From Planctomycetia bacterium (GTDB lineage Bacteria > Planctomycetota > Planctomycetia > Planctomycetales > Planctomycetaceae), in NCBI GenBank assembly GCA_016200145.1, contig JACQFH010000105.1:1-37567 (forward strand): 37,567 nucleotides of DNA. Direction: 5' to 3'. A model generated the notes under the pieces. The model worked only from the letters and a program-made list of their open reading frames with translations, had not been told where the DNA came from and ran no database searches. Shown in pieces: positions 25,033 through 33,716 of the stretch. Both the position numbers and the translations under genes were made by a program. Each line of letters begins with the position of its first letter. The first letter of the stretch is position 1.

Positions 25033-25624
25033 TTACCGCGGGAGGGGAGCTGTGTGCCGAAACGCCATGCCGGGCGCGGCCCTGTGCGCCGCTCAACGTA
25101 TCATTCGTGATGTCGATGACGTACTTCGCGGAGTAGTCGCCCAGATACTCCACGAAGCCGGCGAAGGTGAATCCCAGTTTCTCCAGGACTCGAATCGATG
25201 CGGTATGTTCCGGTACGACCAGGCCGATGACTTGCTGGCGGTCAAGATGCTCTCGGGCGAAGCACATGACGGAACGGCTCGCTTCGGTTGCAAATCCCTG
25301 ACCCCAGCAGTCCGGCAGGAACCGATATCCGAGATCGACCTCCTGCAATTCTTCGAGATATTTCAGCCCGGCGAACCCGATCACCAAGCCAGTGGCCTTG
25401 TGAATGCAGGCCCAACGGCCGAAACCGTGCTTCCGATAGTCGGCGATCGGCCGGTCGCGCAGCACCTCGAGCGCCTGTTCGAGGCTTTTGAGTCCTCCCC
25501 CCGGGTCGGCCGTGTAGCGAATGACCTCGGGATCGCTGCCGAGGGCAAAGAACGCCTCCGCGTCGTCTTCGTCGAATTCGCGAAGGATCAATCGTTCGGT
25601 TTCGAGTATCTGCCTGCCAGCCAT
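25013..25624 (-). CDS. GNAT family N-acetyltransferase (RimJ/RimL-like)
   Basis: The product is 203 aa from ATG 25624, five bases after AAGGGA; the longer frame to 25747 runs through the upstream gene. The opening LETERLILREFDEDDAEAFFALGSDPEVIRY is the classic start of RimJ/RimL-type acetyltransferases. The acetyl-CoA-binding region is readable as LGYRFLPDCWGQGFATEASRSV, followed by ENxxSIRVLEKLGF-like sequence (EHTASIRVLEKLGFTFAG). Family members acetylate protein N-termini, small amines or antibiotics using acetyl-CoA. The last ~25 residues (SGAQGRARHGVSAHSS...) look like an unstructured tail. The gene starts 10 nt after the small membrane protein gene ends and overlaps the methyltransferase start, so the three genes form a likely operon. 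Confidence 0.88.
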   Translation of the reverse strand: MAGRQILETERLILREFDEDDAEAFFALGSDPEVIRYTADPGGGLKSLEQALEVLRDRPIADYRKHGFGRWACIHKATGLVIGFAGLKYLEELQEVDLGYRFLPDCWGQGFATEASRSVMCFAREHLDRQQVIGLVVPEHTASIRVLEKLGFTFAGFVEYLGDYSAKYVIDITNDTLSGAQGRARHGVSAHSSPPAVNAPSRG

Positions 25625-25634
25625 GCAAGTCCCT

Positions 25635-25877
25635 TCAATCAATCCACATGGCGCCTTCGTCGGAGTCATCGCTCGGTGGTCGCTTTCGGGAGAAGCTGCG
25701 ATCTCCAATGAGAACGCCGGCGACGAAGCCGATTGACCCGAAACCAATCACGAACCAGAACAGCGAGTCGAGGGGGAGTCCCACTGACATAGCCCCGATG
25801 ATGTGGAGCACCATGCCGAAAGCGGTGCCTGCCATAGCAGCCACTACGCCGGTCCACAATCGACTCAGGAATTTCAT
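25635..25877 (-). CDS. small two-helix membrane protein
   Basis: The product is 80 aa from ATG 25877 (MKFLSRLWTG); an upstream in-frame ATG at 25889 would add four residues. Two hydrophobic helices are evident: VVAAMAGTAFGMVLHIIGAM and SLFWFVIGFGSIGFVAGVLIG, the second glycine-rich, with a charged soluble tail (DRSFSRKRPPSDDSDEGAMWID). No family is recognised. The gene ends 10 nt before the GNAT start and begins 61 nt after the hydrolase gene ends, all on the minus strand, so it probably shares a transcript with the GNAT and methyltransferase genes and possibly the hydrolase. Confidence 0.65.
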   Translation of the reverse strand: MKFLSRLWTGVVAAMAGTAFGMVLHIIGAMSVGLPLDSLFWFVIGFGSIGFVAGVLIGDRSFSRKRPPSDDSDEGAMWID

Positions 25878-25938
25878 GCAGGTCATCGATGGTGTCTTTG
25901 CCGAACTCAGCAAGAGCGCGATTCCACGAACTGACGTA

Positions 25939-28128
25939 CTACTGCAGCAGCCACTCAGCAGCGGCCGTCTCGATTTGTGTGGCGTCCCCCGTATACGCGG
26001 TCAATTGTTTCGGCTGGCCGGACTTGCCGTACAGGTCGGAAACGAGAGGCGGCTCATTTCCTTCCCCGGCCAGCCACAAGCGCTGTGGTGCGCCCAACGC
26101 GAGAATCCCCGGAAGGTCGAGGTATTTCGCACCGCCCGGCAGAAACTGCGGCGATCGGTAATCGAGCAGCTTGCCGAACCGGAAGCCCGAGGTGCTCACC
26201 GCCGCGCGGCTGATGGCATCCCCCGACACGGCCCGGGCCAGCGCGACAATGGGACCGGCCCCGCCGAATCCCGCGACTTCAACCGAAGTCGGCTTCGGAT
26301 GCCCGGCCACTTCGGCGCTGCGCAGGTATTTCACCAGTGACAGCACGTCGTGCATTCGCTGGGCAAACAGCGCATGGTTGTAACCCAGGGTGTAACCGGC
26401 AAACTCGCGGTTGTTGGCGACCTTCCGCGTCTGTTTGACGGGCTGCCCTTCGGCCACGAACTCGCCCTGGAACAAGAGGTCGGCCCCCAGCACCGTCGCG
26501 CCGGCAGCAACCAGTTTCTGCACGGCAGCCTTCACCGTGCCGTCGGCGTTGTACAGCGCCGATTTGCCCGAATCGTCGAGCCAGACGATGGCCCGGCCGT
26601 TCCACTTTTTCGGGTACAGCCACACGACCGGCAGCTCTTCGCTGTAGGTCTTGTTTCGCAACAGGCCGTTCATTTCGACGTAGCTGTCGCGGTCCTGTTT
26701 GTTTTTGAGCTGCCACTCGACGTCCCCGGCGTTCGCCAGCGTGCGGCCCGCCACGACCTCGATCGCCCCGCCGATTGCCGACCTCAGGCTTTCGGGCGAA
26801 CCGGCGCTGGCGCGCAACTGTTTCTCGGCGTCGTCGGTGAACCACTTCAGCAGGCCCCGTTCAAAATCGGGGTCTTCGGCTTTGGGGGCAGGGTGCATCG
26901 AGTCCCACACAGTGAGCCGGTCGCGCCCCAGAAATTCGTAGTCGCGCTCGATGACCGGTTCTTTATGTCCCAGCTTGAAATGGCGATTGACCCAGCCGTA
27001 AAACGCCGATCGCGAGACGGCATTGTAGTTGTGCGGAAAATGTTCTCCCCGCTGGAGCATCACATTGTCGGGCGCGCCAAGCAGCGAATAGAGCTGCTTC
27101 AGCTCGGGAAAGCCCTTCGTCGCCATCTCTTTCGTCCAGTCGTTGGCGCTCGTCATCCCCTGCGGCTTGGGAGCAAAGAGCGCGGCGAACTCGATATTGC
27201 CCGTGTTCACTCGCAACAGCGACGAATTTTCGCAGGTGCAGCCTCCCTGCATGGCCGTGCTGACCATCACCGCCGGAAACGACAACTTGACGCGCGGGTC
27301 GATCGCCGCCAGCAGCATCGTCTGGGTGCCGCCGCCGCTCGCGCCGGTGATCGCCGTCCGTTCGGGGTCGACTTCGGGCAGACTCAGCAGAAAGTCGAGC
27401 GAGCGGATCGAATTCCAGGTCTGCAGGCCCATCACGCTCTGCAAGTGGGCCTCGGCCTGCGGGCTGTAGAGGCCCCAGTTCTCGACGGCGTTCATTTCCG
27501 GGCGCTGCTTTTCAAACGTGTGAATCACCAGCCGCGAAAGCTGCCGCGAATCCGAATCGCTCAGCATGTCGTACTGCCAGACGACGCAGCCCATGCGGGC
27601 CAGTTGCACGCACATCGACTGGAACCGGCTGCGGCCGCCGCGCTCGAAGCGCTCTTCGCCCGTCGAGATCTCACGCAGCAGGTTGGCCTCGGATTCTTCC
27701 GAAAGCCTGGCGTTCTGCCAGTGTCCGTGCGCGAACAGGACGCCGGGCACTTTGCCCTTCACGTCTTTCGGGCGGTACAGATTGCCGGTGACGAAAAAGC
27801 CCGGCGCGCTTTCGAAGAATCCCTTTTCAACCGTGTAATCAGGCTGGTCGATCTTGCCGTGCAGCACGACGTTGAGCGGCCCCCGCGTGGGCATCGGCGA
27901 GAGGCCCTGTGACACGAGCACCTGCCTGCGGACGTACTCGGCTCGCGCGTCCCATTCGGCCTTCGACTTGGGGACGACGAACGGGAAATACCCATTCAGA
28001 TCTTTCGGGGGCTGGAGCCTGACGTCATTGGGAAGCGTGCCGTCCGGCAGCGAACGCGGGGCAGCCGCCTCGGCGAAAGTGAACGTGGCAAACCACAGGC
28101 CGGCAGAAACGATCAGGGTGAGTTTCAT
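25939..28128 (-). CDS. secreted tandem alpha/beta-hydrolase (acetyl-xylan-esterase-like), second domain degenerate
   Basis: The product has 729 aa. Residues 1-22 form a signal peptide (MKLTLIVSAGLWFATFTFAEA). The first hydrolase domain starts near APGFFVTGNLYRP, has an oxyanion-type FAHGHW, and carries the nucleophile elbow GASGGG with Ser264. RGEHFPHNYN (about 360-370) may supply the catalytic His. The ~240 residues after the first domain lead to a second fold with WLYPKKWNGRAIVWLDDSGK and VLGADLLFQGEF, whose elbow reads GFGGAG (620-625): the expected Ser is Gly, so this half is probably non-catalytic. Such two-domain exported esterases are common in planctomycetes and are thought to deacetylate plant or algal polysaccharides. 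The promoter faces that of the cytochrome gene across a 311-nt divergent gap. Confidence 0.8.
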   Translation of the reverse strand: MKLTLIVSAGLWFATFTFAEAAAPRSLPDGTLPNDVRLQPPKDLNGYFPFVVPKSKAEWDARAEYVRRQVLVSQGLSPMPTRGPLNVVLHGKIDQPDYTVEKGFFESAPGFFVTGNLYRPKDVKGKVPGVLFAHGHWQNARLSEESEANLLREISTGEERFERGGRSRFQSMCVQLARMGCVVWQYDMLSDSDSRQLSRLVIHTFEKQRPEMNAVENWGLYSPQAEAHLQSVMGLQTWNSIRSLDFLLSLPEVDPERTAITGASGGGTQTMLLAAIDPRVKLSFPAVMVSTAMQGGCTCENSSLLRVNTGNIEFAALFAPKPQGMTSANDWTKEMATKGFPELKQLYSLLGAPDNVMLQRGEHFPHNYNAVSRSAFYGWVNRHFKLGHKEPVIERDYEFLGRDRLTVWDSMHPAPKAEDPDFERGLLKWFTDDAEKQLRASAGSPESLRSAIGGAIEVVAGRTLANAGDVEWQLKNKQDRDSYVEMNGLLRNKTYSEELPVVWLYPKKWNGRAIVWLDDSGKSALYNADGTVKAAVQKLVAAGATVLGADLLFQGEFVAEGQPVKQTRKVANNREFAGYTLGYNHALFAQRMHDVLSLVKYLRSAEVAGHPKPTSVEVAGFGGAGPIVALARAVSGDAISRAAVSTSGFRFGKLLDYRSPQFLPGGAKYLDLPGILALGAPQRLWLAGEGNEPPLVSDLYGKSGQPKQLTAYTGDATQIETAAAEWLLQ

Positions 28129-28439
28129 GTTCGATGGTTCCCGTGTGATGCAGGATTCAGGAGCAGGTCTGATGGATTCGGCTGATGACTTGGCAATTCA
28201 AATGCGTCTCGTTTAACCCGGAGCCATCGGCGACGGCGCGTCGGGTGCCGGCAATAAACGTCGTCGGACCACCGCGACTCGCGGCGGTGCCAGACTCCGG
28301 GTTAAACGACAGGTGGGAGTAAAACGACTGCCATACTACCAATCCGATACGCATGAATCACGCCACTGTTGATTCTCAATCACGGCGCGGCGACACTGGG
28401 GCGAAATCGCGACTTCTTCATCCATTCGCAGGTTCATCG
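28129..28439. promoter_or_regulatory. 311-nt divergent intergenic region with a MITE-like element
   Basis: The gap separates the minus-strand hydrolase from the plus-strand cytochrome gene. It holds the 100-bp inverted-repeat element listed next. The remaining ~200 nt should carry both promoters, but I see no clear boxes. Confidence 0.6.
28209..28308. repeat. 100-bp element with perfect 15-bp terminal inverted repeats
   Basis: TCGTTTAACCCGGAG (28209-28223) and CTCCGGGTTAAACGA (28294-28308) are exact reverse complements. The interior is GC-rich with a smaller palindrome (CCGCGA-C-TCGCGG). It has no coding capacity. It resembles a MITE or long REP-type element. Confidence 0.85.
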
Positions 28440-31400
28440 ATGTCTGTGAAATCAGCAGTGTTCCTGGCCTTCGTCCTGTCGCTCGTTCCGGCGTTTCTAA
28501 TCAGGGCAGACGACGCAGGCAAGGCGCTGTTCGATGGAAAATCGCTCGAGGGCTGGAGCGGAAACACGGCCCACTGGCGCATCGCCGACGGGGCGATCAC
28601 CGGCGAGATTCCCGACGGCAAATCGCTCGACCGCAACGAGTTTCTGTTCTGGGACGGGACGGTCGCCGATTTCGACCTCTCGCTCGAATTTCGGATCAGC
28701 GGCGGCCGCGACGCCAATTCGGGGATCCAATTTCGGTCGCAGCGAACGGAAAACGGCGGCGCCGCGGGCCTGCAGGCCGATCTTGACCAGGGCCAGACCT
28801 GGCTCGGCAGAATCTACGACGAGCACGGCCGGGCGCTGGTCACCGAGCGCGGGACCGTTGTGTCGATCGCGCCCGACGGCAGGCGCTGGGTCGACAAATT
28901 CGCCGAGCCGGCGGATTTCGCCAATTTGCTTTCTGCCGACGGCTGGAACGTGTATCGCATCCGGGCGGCGGGCCCGCATGCCGAAATCTGGATCAACGGC
29001 CGGCGCGTCTCGGTCCTCGACGACCACCAGATCGGTCAGGCAGAATATTCCGGGCGACTGGCGTTTCAGCTTCACAGCGGGGCAGGGCCGGCCAAAGTCC
29101 AGTTCCGCAATATCCGGCTGGTGAACCTGGGCGAGACGGCATTCCCCTCGGCCCCTGCCACGCCGGAAGCGAAAGGGAATCGCCCGACGGAAAGTGCCGT
29201 TCTGTGGCACCTGCGCGCCAACCCCGCGACGCCGTCGGTGGTCGACAACAACGAAGCCCAGGCGGTCGTCGCAGGCATGAAATTGACCGACGGGTTCCAG
29301 GCCGAGCTGGTCGCCGCGGAGCCTGACTTGCACCAGCCGATTGCCTTCGCCATCGACGAGCGCGGCAGGCTGTGGGTTGTCGAGGCCTTTTCGTATCCGA
29401 ACCGGCAGCCCGAAGGAAAAGGGAAGGACCGCATTCTGATCCTCGAAGATCGCGACGGCGACGGGACATTCGAAACAAAGAAAACGTTTATCGAGGGGCT
29501 GAACCTGGTGAGCGGCATTGAAGTCGGCTTCGGCGGCGTGTGGATTGGCGCGGCCCCCGAGCTGTTGTTCATTCCCGACCACAATGCCGACGACAAGCCC
29601 GACGGACCGCCCGAGGTCCTGCTCGACGGATTCGGCTACCAGGATACGCACGAAACGCTCAACAGCTTCACGTGGGGCCCCGATGGCTGGCTGTACGGGA
29701 ACCAGGGGGTGTTCAACACGGCACAGATCGGAAAGCCCGGCGCTCCGTCGGACCGGCGCACGACGCTGCGCGCCGGCATCTGGCGCTATCACCCCGTCCG
29801 CCACGAATTCGAAGTCTTCGCGCACGGCGGCAGCAACCAGTGGGGCCTGGCATTCAACGAATGCGGCGACCTCTTTATGACCCATTGCCGCAGCTATTGG
29901 GGCGGCGGCGGAACGACTCACGTCATCCGCAACGGTCATTTCTGGAATCAGACCAACTCGGAATATCCCGATTTCATTTCGAACGCGGCGCCGCGCGACA
30001 TTCCCCACTTGCGGAATTACCTGCCCGCCTCGGCGCGCTACGACAGCGGCGAAGGCGGAGCCGGCAAGCCGGGGACGGGGGCCGTGTACGGCGGCCATTC
30101 GCATGTCGGCACGATGATCTACGGCGGCGACAACTGGCCCGAAATCTATCGCGATCACCTGTTTACTCACAACCTGCACGGCCATCAGATCAATCACCAG
30201 GTCAACGTGCGTCTCGGTTCTGGTTATCAGACGTTTCATGCGGGTTACGATCTGGCCTATGTTCCGCATCCGGCTTACGTGGCCGTCGAGCTCAAGTACG
30301 GCCCCGACGGCAGCGTGTACGTAACCGACTGGGTCGACGGCCAGCATTGTCACAACCCGCGTCCCGAGACGTGGGACCGCACGAACGGACGCATCTATCG
30401 CATCTCATGGGCGAAATCGTGGCGCCCGCTGCAGGTCGATCTGGCGAAGAAGACTGATGCGGAGCTGGCGAAGCTGCTGGGGCACCGGAATCGCTGGTTC
30501 GCGAATACAGCGCGGCGGTTCCTGCAGCATCGCGCGACGGGGCGCGAGATCGCCCCGGCCGTCGTTGCCAGTTTGCGAAAGACCGCGGCTGCGCCCGGAG
30601 ATCGGCGGATGGCGCTGGAATCCCTGTGGGCCCTGCACGCCATCAAAGCGCTCGATGCCCCGCTGGCGACGGCGCTGCTCGAACATCCCGATGAAACCGT
30701 GCGCGGCTGGACCGTGCGCCTGGCGACCGAATCGCGCGGCGCGCGCCTCGTGGCGGCAGACAGATTACAAAAGCTGGCAACCGACGACGCGTCGCCGCAG
30801 GTGAGACTGGCGGTGGCCTCGGCTTTGCCCACGCTGCCGCCGGCCGAGCGCTGGCCGATCGTCGCGGCGCTCGCGCGTCACGCCGAAGACGCCGGTGATC
30901 GGTATCTGCCGTCGATGATCTGGTACGGACTGGCCCCGCTCGTTGCCGGCGACGTGCCGCGGGCAATGACAATTGCCGAATCAACCCCGCTCCCTGTCCT
31001 CAAAGATGCCGTCGACTGGTACTCCGCCAGAATTCCCGCCGGGCGCGACGTGCTCGTGAAGCGACTCGGCACGCTCGACGGCGAACCTGCCGCGAGGCTT
31101 TTGAGCCTCGTTCATTTCAGTCTCGAACGCGAGTCGAGCCTGCCGCAGCCGCGGGGTTGGCAGGCCGTTCGCGACAGGTTTCGGGAGGGAGGCTCCGGGG
31201 CGACGCGGCGGGCGTGCGACGAACTGTCGGCCGTGTTCGGCGACGAAGAGGTCTTGAAAAGAATGCGCAACGTGCTGACCGACGACAAGGTGGCGGTTGA
31301 AGAACGACGGTACGCTCTCTCGATCTTGAACCGCACCGGCGACCGCGAGGTCGTCGCGGCCTTTCCGAAACTGCTGGAGGTCCGCGCGCTGCGGGCGAAT

Positions 31401-32138
31401 GTCATTCCGCTGCTGGGCCGCAGCTCAGACGTGGCGCTGGCAAATTCGCTGCTGAAGGAGTTCCCTTCGTTGACCGCCGATGAGAAAAACGCCGCGCTGA
31501 GCGTTCTGACCAGCCGCAAAGAGTTTGCGCTCGAGCTGGTGCGAGCCGTCGATCAGAAGCAATTCGACCAAAAGGAGCTTTCGGCGCTGCAGATCCGCCA
31601 GATGCACAGCCTGGGGCAGCCGGAAGTTACGAAACTGCTGGAAAGAATCTGGGGCAAGATCGGCGTTTCGTCGGAAGACGCCCGCAAGCTGATTGCCAGG
31701 ATCCGCAAGACGTACACCACCGCACCGCTCTGGGCCTACGACGATCGCCGTGGCAAGCAGATTTACGAAAAAACATGCGCCGTCTGTCACCCTCTGGACG
31801 GCACGTCGGTTCCCCTGGGACCGGGCCTGAAAGGGTCGTGGCGCAACGGCCTTGATTACTTCCTCGAGAACATCGTCGACCCGAATGCCGTCGTCGGCGA
31901 AAATTACCGCGTCACCGTCGTCGAAACCAATTCCGGCCAGGTCGTCACGGGACTCTTCGACAGCGAGTCGGCGACAGCCCTCGTGCTGCGCACGGCCGAG
32001 AAGATGATCTCGATTCCGAAGAAAGAGATCGTCGAGCGCAAGCTGGGCGATCAGTCGCTGATGCCCAAGGGGCTGCTCGACAAGATGTCTGAGATCGAGG
32101 TGATTGAACTGCTGAAATTCCTGCTGCGCCGCGAATGA
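28440..32138 (+). CDS. secreted DUF1080 - propeller dehydrogenase-like - HEAT - PVC-type cytochrome c protein
   Basis: The product is 1232 aa from ATG 28440; the frame opens at 28353 but only this start gives a signal peptide (MSVKSAVFLAFVLSLVPAFLIRADD). Residues ~25-225 form a DUF1080 (3-keto-disaccharide hydrolase/LamG-like) domain (LFDGKSLEGWSG, NSGIQFRSQ). Residues ~260-650 match the PVC-type membrane-bound dehydrogenase propeller (KLTDGFQAELVAAEPDLHQPIAFA, DRDGDGTF, FTWGPDGWLYGNQG). Residues ~660-1090 are HEAT-like helices. The C-terminus has a haem c site CAVCH (Cys1113, Cys1116, His1117) and a likely axial Met1208 (SLMPKGL). Proteins of this kind are expanded in Planctomycetes and linked to periplasmic sugar oxidation. 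A ceramidase-like gene follows 54 nt downstream, probably in the same operon. Confidence 0.9.
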   Translation: MSVKSAVFLAFVLSLVPAFLIRADDAGKALFDGKSLEGWSGNTAHWRIADGAITGEIPDGKSLDRNEFLFWDGTVADFDLSLEFRISGGRDANSGIQFRSQRTENGGAAGLQADLDQGQTWLGRIYDEHGRALVTERGTVVSIAPDGRRWVDKFAEPADFANLLSADGWNVYRIRAAGPHAEIWINGRRVSVLDDHQIGQAEYSGRLAFQLHSGAGPAKVQFRNIRLVNLGETAFPSAPATPEAKGNRPTESAVLWHLRANPATPSVVDNNEAQAVVAGMKLTDGFQAELVAAEPDLHQPIAFAIDERGRLWVVEAFSYPNRQPEGKGKDRILILEDRDGDGTFETKKTFIEGLNLVSGIEVGFGGVWIGAAPELLFIPDHNADDKPDGPPEVLLDGFGYQDTHETLNSFTWGPDGWLYGNQGVFNTAQIGKPGAPSDRRTTLRAGIWRYHPVRHEFEVFAHGGSNQWGLAFNECGDLFMTHCRSYWGGGGTTHVIRNGHFWNQTNSEYPDFISNAAPRDIPHLRNYLPASARYDSGEGGAGKPGTGAVYGGHSHVGTMIYGGDNWPEIYRDHLFTHNLHGHQINHQVNVRLGSGYQTFHAGYDLAYVPHPAYVAVELKYGPDGSVYVTDWVDGQHCHNPRPETWDRTNGRIYRISWAKSWRPLQVDLAKKTDAELAKLLGHRNRWFANTARRFLQHRATGREIAPAVVASLRKTAAAPGDRRMALESLWALHAIKALDAPLATALLEHPDETVRGWTVRLATESRGARLVAADRLQKLATDDASPQVRLAVASALPTLPPAERWPIVAALARHAEDAGDRYLPSMIWYGLAPLVAGDVPRAMTIAESTPLPVLKDAVDWYSARIPAGRDVLVKRLGTLDGEPAARLLSLVHFSLERESSLPQPRGWQAVRDRFREGGSGATRRACDELSAVFGDEEVLKRMRNVLTDDKVAVEERRYALSILNRTGDREVVAAFPKLLEVRALRANVIPLLGRSSDVALANSLLKEFPSLTADEKNAALSVLTSRKEFALELVRAVDQKQFDQKELSALQIRQMHSLGQPEVTKLLERIWGKIGVSSEDARKLIARIRKTYTTAPLWAYDDRRGKQIYEKTCAVCHPLDGTSVPLGPGLKGSWRNGLDYFLENIVDPNAVVGENYRVTVVETNSGQVVTGLFDSESATALVLRTAEKMISIPKKEIVERKLGDQSLMPKGLLDKMSEIEVIELLKFLLRRE

Positions 32139-32192
32139 TTCGGTATTAGATCGCTGCCAATTCCACCCGAATTCTTTACAGGTCACCTGACG

Positions 32193-33713
32193 ATGAACAC
32201 CCAGGCATTGCAAATCCGCGTTTCGCTGTTTCTCGTCGCGCTGTGCGCCGGCCTGTGCCTGCACGCCGAACTTGCGTGCGCCGCACAACTGCGCGCGGGG
32301 GCGGCAAAGGTCGACATCAGCCACCCCGACGAGCCGTCGAACGATCCGCTGTACGTGAAGGCCCTCGTGCTGACCGACGGTACGACAACTGCCGTGATCG
32401 CGACGGTCGACGCAGTGGCCATCGGCGAAATCGGCCACATCAAGAACGAATACCTCTCCAAAGTCCGCACGCAGTTGCAGAAGGACCTGAATATCCCGCC
32501 CACGGGAGTCATGATCAACGCCAGCCATTGCCACGGCGTCGTGTGTTCCGACGTTGCCGAGCGAACGGTCAAGGCCGTGAAAGAAGCGCACAAGAACCTC
32601 GTGCCGGTCACCGTCGGGGCAGGCGCCGGGCATGAAGACCGGATCATGGAGAATCGGCGGTTGAAGCTGAAGAACGGCCGCGAAGCCGATGTCCGCCACG
32701 CGTACTCACCCCCCCCCGATGATCAGGTCGCGGGCGTGGGGCCGGTCGATCCGCAGATCGGCGTGCTGCGGCTGGATCGCGAGAACGGTCAGCCGCTGGC
32801 CGTCGTTTACAATTTTGCCTGCCACCCGATCCAGGGGGTTCCCAGCGGGCGCAACACGGCCGACATGACTGGGTTCGCATCGCAGGTCATTGAAGACAAT
32901 CTCGGCGCGGGCGCGATCGCGCTATTCGTGCAGGGCTGCGCCGGCGACATCAACCCTGCCACCTACAAGGCGGTGGCCCATCCCCGGGATGCCGAGCCGC
33001 TGGGGAATCTACTGGGTCTCAGCACGCTGAAAGCCGTCCGCACGACGAAAACCCGCGCGGGCGCTGCGCTCAAGGTGGTCAACGAGACGCTTGCACTTCC
33101 GAGGTCGGATCTCGCGGCGCGGATCGAGCAGGTGGAGGCCGAACAATTGCGACTGCTCAAATCGCTGCAGGGGACGAGCCTTAACTTCAAGACATTCATG
33201 CCGCTGTACGTGCAGTACAGCCTGTCGGCCGAATTTCCCTCGTATTATTCGCACCGCTACATGCACGACCGCAAACTGGGCCGCGACGACCTCGACAAGC
33301 TCGACGCCAGCAATCGCAAGAACATGGAGCAGTACCTGCAGAACATCCGCATCATGGAAGAGCTGACGCGGCTCCAGACGAATCTGGCGCTGCTCAAGAA
33401 ACATCATGCTCAGAACATCGCGGCGGGCAAGCGCGAGATCGACGTCGAACTCCTGGGCCTGCGGATCGGCGATTTCGTGCTGGTCACGTTCCCCGGCGAG
33501 CTGACGGTGCAGATCGGGATGAACATCAAGAAGCGGTCGCCGCACCCCTCAACGTTTGTGGCGGGTTACACGAACGGCTACATCTATTATTCGCCCACGG
33601 CGGAGCAGTTGATGAACGTGGGGGGCGCTCAGGAAGACAGCGATTGCATCCTGGCCCCCGAATGGCAGGCACTGTTCGAAGCCAGGGCGGCCGAGATTCT
33701 GAAGAAGCTGTAG
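32193..33713 (+). CDS. secreted neutral/alkaline ceramidase-like hydrolase
   Basis: The product has 506 aa. A signal peptide covers about residues 1-31 (ending ELACAAQ). The mature start LRAGAAKVDISHP is typical of the neutral/alkaline non-lysosomal ceramidase N-terminal domain. Putative zinc ligands are His112/His114 in NASHCHG, His211 in FACHP, Glu436 in FPGELT and Tyr463-466 in TNGYIYYSP, by analogy with the known ceramidase site. The serine-containing motif around the ceramidase nucleophile is not obvious, so the substrate may not be a ceramide; many planctomycete homologues are of unknown specificity. A run of nine C (32709-32717, coding PPP) is slippage-prone. The gene lies 54 nt after the cytochrome gene and ends three bases from the convergent small gene. 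Confidence 0.85.
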   Translation: MNTQALQIRVSLFLVALCAGLCLHAELACAAQLRAGAAKVDISHPDEPSNDPLYVKALVLTDGTTTAVIATVDAVAIGEIGHIKNEYLSKVRTQLQKDLNIPPTGVMINASHCHGVVCSDVAERTVKAVKEAHKNLVPVTVGAGAGHEDRIMENRRLKLKNGREADVRHAYSPPPDDQVAGVGPVDPQIGVLRLDRENGQPLAVVYNFACHPIQGVPSGRNTADMTGFASQVIEDNLGAGAIALFVQGCAGDINPATYKAVAHPRDAEPLGNLLGLSTLKAVRTTKTRAGAALKVVNETLALPRSDLAARIEQVEAEQLRLLKSLQGTSLNFKTFMPLYVQYSLSAEFPSYYSHRYMHDRKLGRDDLDKLDASNRKNMEQYLQNIRIMEELTRLQTNLALLKKHHAQNIAAGKREIDVELLGLRIGDFVLVTFPGELTVQIGMNIKKRSPHPSTFVAGYTNGYIYYSPTAEQLMNVGGAQEDSDCILAPEWQALFEARAAEILKKL

Positions 33714-33716
33714 GCC

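Noticed and set aside
26350-27912. 520-codon plus-strand open frame opposite the tandem hydrolase
   Set aside because: The composition is typical of a shadow frame (Arg/His/Gln-rich), and the minus strand encodes a signal peptide and GASGGG.
28497-30353. 618-codon minus-strand open frame opposite the cytochrome gene
   Set aside because: No motif or signal peptide; the plus strand has strong DUF1080 and propeller motifs across the same bases.
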